Positions 57,754 to 64,000 of a stretch of 64,000 nucleotides of DNA are shown here, one piece after another (the first letter of the stretch is position 1; the number at the start of each line of letters is the position of its first letter). The stretch is from Paragordius varius (taxonomy: Eukaryota; Nematomorpha). The position numbers were made by a program, and so were the translations under genes. The notes under the pieces are model-generated. The model had not been told where the DNA came from, made no database searches, and saw nothing but the letters and a program-made list of their open reading frames with translations. The DNA is taken from positions 12,338,001 to 12,402,000 of the forward strand of contig OZ176051.1 in the NCBI GenBank assembly GCA_964247055.1, in the 5' to 3' direction.

Positions 57754-58229
57754 TCATTTTAGAATTTTGATCAAATTTGATAGTCCTGATATTAAAGCGG
57801 GAGTAAAATATCTTTTTTTCCAAAAAAATGCTTTAATGCTGAACATGAAAAGTCTTTTAATCACGTTGTCAGCCTCGAATTAGAAAGAATAAAAGTTCTA
57901 TGTTGCGAAATTCCATAAAATAGGATTAATCAAAATTTTGCTAAAAATTAAAATATTAAAAATATTTTTAGGTCATTATAGAGCATTTAATTAAAATTAA
58001 CATCTAGGCATTTTTACATTTTTATAGCCCATTTATGAGGAAGCCTATTTACTTGAGGGGGCCCATATCTAAAAGTTACTATATAAACAGTTGTTTTGCT
58101 TTTAAACATTGATTGGATATTTTGAAAATCGTGGTTCTTCCACAAAAGTGATAATAACTTTTTAAATGACTCACACGCACCGAAATCAACAGCACCATAA
58201 AAACTCTCATAGATTTTTTCAGCATACAT
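57754..58229 (-). CDS. Putative two-exon gene, about 98 aa, unknown product
   Basis: On the minus strand, an ATG at 58229 with an in-frame stop shortly upstream opens 59 codons (MYAEKIYESFYGAVDFGACE.., LLSLLWKNHDFQNIQSMF) to a good donor (CAA|GTAAAT, exon end 58053). A 179-nt intron ends at TTCGAG, and 39 further codons in the same phase (57873-57754: ADNVIKRLFMFSIKAFFWKK..) reach a stop. The first exon is less AT-rich than its surroundings and reads like protein. Without splicing it still gives a 71-codon frame. I recognise no domain. It begins 136 bp from the edge of foldback element 2, so upstream sequence may have been separated by that insertion. Confidence 0.35.
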
Positions 58230-58789
58230 ATTTAATTAAAATATATTTTTGTACAAACTAGGGAAATTATCTTATTTGTTTATATTTATTAGGTTAATAT
58301 TTATTATAGAAATATTTATGGGCTGGAGTTTAGTGCATGTTTCTTTATATTTATTATCGTATTACAGTATGCATTCTAATGTATTTTCAGTAATTTTATT
58401 GCCAGTCCAATAACATAAATAGTTTATCCAATGCGTAAAATACTGACCCCCGAAATTATTTCGTAGTACACATATGAAAGAGGGTGAGAATTAACATAGG
58501 CTTTAGTTTGATGGATATTTTGTAATCTTAAATTTTGAGAATATTATGGCAATTTATGTTAACATATGTAATATTGTTGTTACGTATTTAGATGCGGAAT
58601 TTTGTGGGTTTTTATCTTTGATAAATTAATAAATAGTAAAATACGTATTTTAAGATTTTTTATGTTAATTCCTAAATTTAATAATAAATATTTTCAACAT
58701 GCTAAATACCTGTATTAATCAATCTTGGTATTATAATTTTATATAGTTGTTATTATTAATTAAAAACCACAGGTAAATATATATTCGTG

Positions 58790-59680
58790 AAAATTTATGT
58801 AGTTTTTAGAATTTGTCTTTTATGTTTTGCATTGTTAATTATTAAAAATTTTTAAGTATTTCAAACATTTAATCAGGTAAAAATTGCGGTTTTTAACAAA
58901 TTTATTAAAAATTTAGTTTTTTTTGTTTTTTAGGCTTTGTATTGTCAATTGTAATTAATTACTACATATTTTGGACATTATAATAAATACAGGTAAAAAT
59001 TGCGGTTTTTAACAAATTTAGTAAAAATTTATTTTTTTTGTTTTTTAGGTTTTGCACTGTTAATTGTAATTAATTACTACATATTTTGGACATTATAATA
59101 AATACAGGTAAAAATTGCGGTTTTTAACAAATTTAGTAAAAATTTTGTTTTTTAGGTTTTGCATTTTTAATTGTAATTAATTACTACATATTATGGACAT
59201 TATAATAAAAATACAGGTAAAAATTGCGGTTTTTAATAAATTTAGTAAAAAATTAGTTTTTTTTGTTTTATAGGATATTCATTGTTCATTGTAATTAATT
59301 AATTTTGGACATTTAAATTAATAGAGGTAAGAAATGAGGTTGTTTTTATATTTAGTAATTTTCTTGTTTTTTTATTTAATATTGTTAATTGTAATTAATT
59401 ACTACATATTTGGCAATTTTAATAAATACAGGTGAAAATGGGGTTTTTAACAAATTTCAAATGTAACATTTTTTGATATTTTGGACATTTAAAAACTGGT
59501 GTAAATTGCGGTTTTTAATAGTCAAATTTTAAATTTTTTGTTTAACCTTGCTGATTTATTTATCACTATATATTTGTGATACATTGATATATACAGGTAA
59601 AAATTACTATGCGGTTTTTTAAATTTTTTAAAATATTATTTTTTTTGTTTTACATTGATTCTGAGCAGGTAAAAATGCAT
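58790..59680 (+). repeat. Left-arm array of foldback 2
   Basis: About eight units of 100-115 bp with CAGGTAAAAATTGCGG boxes at about 58877, 58990, 59105, 59214, 59430 (CAGGTGAAAATGG), 59595 and 59667. The three units between 58900 and 59260 are nearly identical, pointing to recent tandem duplication. Confidence 0.8.
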
Positions 59681-61139
59681 GTTACTGTTTTATGTTTGAC
59701 ATTTTATTTTCCAAATCAACTATTTATATTTTAACAAACACCACTAAAGATTGAAAATAAGATCAAGATATATAAAACATCTTTTCAAGTATCTGAATAT
59801 AGCCAAATATAAATAAATTTATTTAAATTATAAATGAAACAAAATATTTATAATATTATGTTTGAAATTAACAATATTCTTATTGAAATTAATACAGGTA
59901 ATTTGTTTCTAATTTTGATATACGATGCGGTGTGCGTTCATGATGATCATATCTTAGATTGAAGAATATCATGAGATGCCAAAAAATAATTAAATGCAGA
60001 TATTCCTGAAATTTCAATCACCATTATTTTCTGGGTAAATTATATCAAGTAAAATATAAGATAGAAAGGTAATTATTAATATATTAGAAAATTGATACCT
60101 GGATTCTAGAAGTATTTTCAACATAATTTTAAATATTGGGGGCTAAAACATTTAAAGTTTGAAAGGGAACTAAATAAGGTTGACTTGGCTTTTTAACAAC
60201 TAAATTTGCAAAAAAAATTTCTTCATGATAAAAAATTCAAAAATCATACTTTATGTTTTTGTGTTTTCGTTCTACTATCCTAAACTATAAAAATCTATTC
60301 TTCACTAAAGCAAACAATGTTAGTGTTGCTTGCTTAGTTTTCGGAGTGCTGTTGCATTCAAAGCTTTTGAAAAAAAATTGTTTCTATTTTCTACGTCATT
60401 GGTGAAATCGTATAAGCTTTTTTATATTTATAGTTTAGGATGGGAGAACGAAAACGCGAAAACATAAAGTATCATTTTTGAATTTTTATCATAAAGAAAT
60501 TTTTTTTGCAAATTGAGTTGTTAAAAAGCCATGTCAACCTTATTTAGTTCCTTTTCAAACTTTGAATGTTTTAGCCCCCAATATTTAAAATTATGTTAAA
60601 AATACTTCTAGAATCCAGGTATCAATTTTCTAATATATTAATAATTACCTTTCTATCTTATATTTTAGTTTATAGAATTTACCCAGAAAATAATGGTGAT
60701 TGAAATTTCAGGATAATCTGCATGTAATTATTTTTTGGTATCTCATGATATTCTTCAATCTAGGATATGATCATCATGAAAGCACACCGCATCGTATATC
60801 AATATTAGAAACAAATTACCTGTATCAATATCAATAAGAAAAATGCCAATTTCAAACATAATAATAAGAATAATATTTTGTATAATTATACATTTATAAT
60901 TTAAATAAATTTATTTATATTTGGCGATATACAGATACTTTAACAGATGTTTTACATATCTTGATCTTATTTTCAATCTTTGGTGACATAAGGTGTTTGT
61001 AAAATTATACATAGATGGATTTAGAAAATAAAATGCCAAACCTAAACCCGTTACATGTATTTTTACCTGTATGCTCAGATATGTTAACTATATTTAATAT
61101 AGTAGTTATCAATGTAAAACAAATAAATAATGTTCCTAA

Positions 61140-61430
61140 ATATTTAAAAAACCGCAAGTGATAGTAATTTTTACCTGTATATATCAATGTATCAAAAATA
61201 TATAGTAATTAATTAATTAGGAGTTTGAACAAAAAATAAATTTAACTAATTTATTAAAAACCGCAATTATTACCTGTATTTATAATAATGTCCAAAATAT
61301 GTGGTAATTGATTACAATTAACAATATCACAAAAAAACAAAAAAAATTAAATTTGACTAAATTTAAAAACCGAATATTTACCTGATTAAAATGTTTGAAA
61401 TACTTAAAAATTTTCATAATTAACAATGCA
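61140..61430 (-). repeat. Right-arm array of foldback 2 (contracted)
   Basis: Only about three recognisable inverted units (ACCGCAAGTGATAGTAATTTTTACCTGTATA, CCGCAATTATTACCTGTATT, ACCGAATATTTACCTGATT), against about eight in the left arm. Confidence 0.7.
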
Positions 61431-61880
61431 AAACATAAAAGACAAAAATTTAAAATCTGCGTAAATTTTCACATATATATATTTACCTGTGTTTTTTTAA
61501 TTAGTAATAACAACTATATAAAATTATAATACCAAGATTGATTAATACAGGTATTTAGCATGTTGAAAATATTTATTATTAAATTTAGGAATTAACATAA
61601 AATATCTTAAAATATTTATTAATGTATCAAAGATAAAAACCCACAAAATTCCGCATCTAAATACGTAACAACAATATTACAAATGTTAACATAAATTGCT
61701 ATAATATTCTTAAAATTTAACATTACAAAATATCCATCAAATTAAAGCCTATGTTAATTCTCACGTCAATCCTCTTTCATGAAATAATTTCGTGGGTCAG
61801 TATTTTACGCATTGGATAAACTATTTATGTTATTCGACTGGCAATAAAATTACTGAACATACATTAAAATGCATACTGTA

Positions 61881-62981
61881 TTAGTTGTTGCATCAAATAG
61901 AGGAATATTATATCTTTATGCGATAGGTAAGAAGAAAATACTATGGGATTTATTTTAAATGTTGTTCTATCACTAAAAGAGGGCTTCTATTTTATTATAA
62001 ATCATTTTGCAAAAAGTTATGCGTGCGCTATACTGACCATGCGATTCCATAAAACATTTGAAATAACGACAACCTAAAATTTTATGAAACTTTATAAATT
62101 AATTAATTACATAAGCGGGATAATGAATTATTGATTATATAATGCATTTTAAATGATTAATCAAAAAATGTGGTTCCATTATTTAGGATCCTTGCTCACT
62201 CAGATGAGAGGTGTTTATGCAATTTTCGACGAATATCTTTGTGATTATAAAAATATTTTTAATATAAGGTAAAAAATATAAAGCAAACGGTAATCATCGG
62301 CTTTCTAATGTATCGAGACCTAAAAATTGCCCAAAAAGGCACATAATCATTTTTCAAAAACCATGGAATTAAATATATTTTATCCAACAGTAAAATTTGC
62401 AATTAAATATCGTATAATTTAAAAGATTACTATGTTCATTATGACAACCATATTTTCTATCTTTTTCGTAGCTTGGTATAAAAAATAAGAAAAATTGGAA
62501 TTATATATTTCTAGTTGTAAATTATTTAGTTTATTTACCGTCAAAAACATTAGGTTGATTAGCAGGCTTTGGAGGATATTTTGTAGAAATAATTTTGAGA
62601 AAGTATGTGTTTAAGGATTTTTGATTGGGATAAAAAAATAATCATATTTATTTTTAATTATACAAAATGTATTAAATAGAGATATAGAAAATCATATTTT
62701 TTCCAATTAGAAAAAGCATTTAAGCCATAATAAGGGTCATTATTGTGTTAGGGTTTGGCTATAATTTTTTTATGAAATAGCAAAAACAACGCTGAATAAG
62801 GTGCTAATCAATAAATTTATTAAATTATCCAATTTACAAATCTTTCTTGACCTCTTCTTTTACGTCATTTTATATAATTTCAATCTATTTTTATCCATAT
62901 TTCACATAACATGCCTCCCAAATAATTTTAAATTAAATATGATTAAATTTATAAAAATATAACCAAAAAAAATTAGACACC
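61881..62981. other. Upstream region of the orphan 7TM gene; exon-like pieces at 61884-61990
   Basis: Immediately after the foldback, 61886-61926 is open (VVASNRGILYLYAI) and runs into a strong donor (ATAG|GTAAGAAG, GT at 61927). It is followed at 61943-62077 by another open stretch (MGFILNVVLSLKEGFYFI..). They could be remains of a gene cut by the foldback insertion. The rest, to 62981, is AT-rich with no recognised element. Confidence 0.3.
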
Positions 62982-63863
62982 ATGAAAATTTTTCAAATCA
63001 TATACAACAACATCTCAACTATAGGATTTATTATTTTGATCATATATCTTGGTTTTCATTATAATGGAAAACAATGGTGGACATCTAAACCATTTGTGTG
63101 CTACATAATTTTTATAACTTTGCATGTAATCATTTTGGTGACAAATATCTTTGCAAATGCTATCCCAGTTACCATGTTACCATTAATTCGACAGATAATT
63201 CTGGTCCTTATGGCTATACCCAAATTCGTCATAGTAAACGATGTTATGCTCAAATGTATTTCCTTCAAGTCGAAGACATTTAAACGTATGCTAGGTGCTA
63301 TGGCACTGATTCCATTTGCAATAGTTGTGGCCACAATGGCGGCCATATTTATACCAATCCCACATATATTAAATACTAAAAATAAAAGTCCCATTCTTTT
63401 AATACTTATTAGGACTCTATTTCTTACCCGTTTTATATTATGTATCATTTCCGTTATAACGATATTGATGGCAGTAATTCTTTTGTTTAAAAAAAACAAG
63501 GCCTTAAAAAGGGTAGAAAGCATGCCATTAGCTCAAAACATTGTGATGAGATTGGAATCCGTTCCACAAATATACACTAATAATGTTAATGTAGGTCACA
63601 ATCACAGAATCGATAATCGTATATCTGCAATGACGAAAAATAGAATGCAGAGATATCTCAATGCCAAAAGGAATACCACAATTTTGATAGTTTTATCTGT
63701 GGGCTACATAATTAATGCGGTTGTATATCTTTGGCTAATTTTTGCCACTTTCGAGCCTAAAAACATAATTTTATCATTTTTATATAATCTGGATATTTTG
63801 TTTGCTATATTATTGTATCCGCAAAAGGATATTTACGCTAGAAACTTTCAGCGCCAAAGGTGA
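62982..63863 (+). CDS. Orphan seven-membrane-segment protein, single exon, 293 aa
   Basis: An intact frame with an in-frame stop (62952) shortly before the ATG. Hydrophobic segments lie at about 12-28, 38-60, 64-90, 103-126, 138-169, 232-255 and 261-280. A short N-terminus, a 60-residue polar, basic loop between segments 5 and 6, and a short basic tail match the layout of a rhodopsin-like GPCR, but no DRY, CWxP or NPxxY motif is clear. VIVNDVMLKC (83-92) sits where DRY would be, and NLDILFAILLYP (269-280) where NPxxY would be. I therefore call it receptor-like, not a GPCR. A broken relative with a near-identical KCVIINDIMLKCI block lies at 6023-6582 (-), which shows that block is conserved in the family. 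Fox, SNARE and NDK genes nearby say nothing about its job. No splice sites are needed. Could also be another multi-pass membrane protein. Confidence 0.75.
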   Translation: MKIFQIIYNNISTIGFIILIIYLGFHYNGKQWWTSKPFVCYIIFITLHVIILVTNIFANAIPVTMLPLIRQIILVLMAIPKFVIVNDVMLKCISFKSKTFKRMLGAMALIPFAIVVATMAAIFIPIPHILNTKNKSPILLILIRTLFLTRFILCIISVITILMAVILLFKKNKALKRVESMPLAQNIVMRLESVPQIYTNNVNVGHNHRIDNRISAMTKNRMQRYLNAKRNTTILIVLSVGYIINAVVYLWLIFATFEPKNIILSFLYNLDILFAILLYPQKDIYARNFQRQR

Positions 63864-64000
63864 CAAAAAATACAGAAATATCAACTTACTGTGTACAGAT
63901 ATTTGATTGATTCTTATATGTTCTTATAAAAGATATAGGAATGTTATAGTCAATTTATTATTTTAACCATTTTAATCCGTTTGAAGCATTTTACAGATCC

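Larger units (their letters stand above)
58365..61878. mobile_element. Giant palindromic foldback element 2 (3.5 kb)
   Basis: Same family as foldback 1. It starts CAGTATGCATTCTAATGTAT, ends with the inverted CATTAAAATGCATACTG, and is flanked by TA (58363-58364, 61879-61880). Left arm 58365 to about 60293, right arm about 60424 to 61878, spacer about 130 bp. The spacer (ATTCTTCACTAAAGCAAAC..CTACGTCATTGGTGAAATCG) is the reverse complement of the spacer of foldback 1, so the two elements lie in opposite orientations. The right arm is about 470 bp shorter because it has lost most array units. No coding capacity. Confidence 0.92.

Noticed and set aside
63101-63523. 140-codon minus-strand frame
   Set aside because: Antisense to the orphan membrane gene; the plus-strand frame is longer, starts cleanly and has a conserved relative.

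Overview
This is an AT-rich (about three quarters A+T by eye) animal nuclear window, rich in transposons and poor in genes. The host genes are animal-type: a forkhead transcription factor, a synaptobrevin-type R-SNARE and an NME6-like nucleoside diphosphate kinase, all cut by spliceosomal introns. Introns run from 23 nt (NME6-like gene) to about 4 kb (SNARE gene). Very short introns, extreme AT richness and simple low-complexity proteins would fit a reduced or parasitic animal such as a dicyemid, orthonectid or myxozoan, but nothing here identifies the species.

Layout. 1-20 kb is mostly decayed DNA: a mariner fossil (4.3-5.3 kb, +), minus-strand remnants (4.0 and 6.0-6.6 kb) of a multi-membrane protein related to the intact orphan gene at 63 kb, two degenerate tandem arrays (8.3-9.7 and 11.4-12.5 kb), a TTAA-flanked MITE (14.0-14.6 kb), tRNA-derived SINE-like pieces, and a 21-bp minisatellite in head-to-head blocks (17.3-17.9 kb). 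20.07-25.46 kb (+) is the four-exon R-SNARE gene, whose last intron holds an antisense LINE fossil. A second LINE fossil lies at 27.4-29.4 kb (-). 31.78-36.12 kb (+) is the three-exon forkhead gene, whose first intron holds a 1.1-kb DNA transposon. 39.5-40.3 kb (-) is the three-exon NME6-like gene, with a MITE 78 bp upstream of its start codon.

41.8-62 kb is a nest of elements: LINE pieces, a broken PIF/Harbinger transposase gene split by a hAT element with a perfect 8-bp target duplication, two giant palindromic foldback elements (47.0-52.2 and 58.4-61.9 kb) whose arms are arrays of about 110-bp units, a second copy of the 1.1-kb transposon inside the first foldback, a second hAT (52.4-54.7 kb), and a third MITE copy. 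62.98-63.86 kb (+) is an intact single-exon gene for an orphan seven-membrane-segment protein.

The host genes do not form a pathway: membrane fusion (R-SNARE), transcription (forkhead), nucleotide metabolism (NDK) and an orphan receptor-like protein. The most unusual points are the 23-nt intron, the enlarged wing of the forkhead domain, the orphan membrane family with remnants in the same window, and the foldback arms with regularly spaced splice-donor-like CAGGTAAAAAT boxes.
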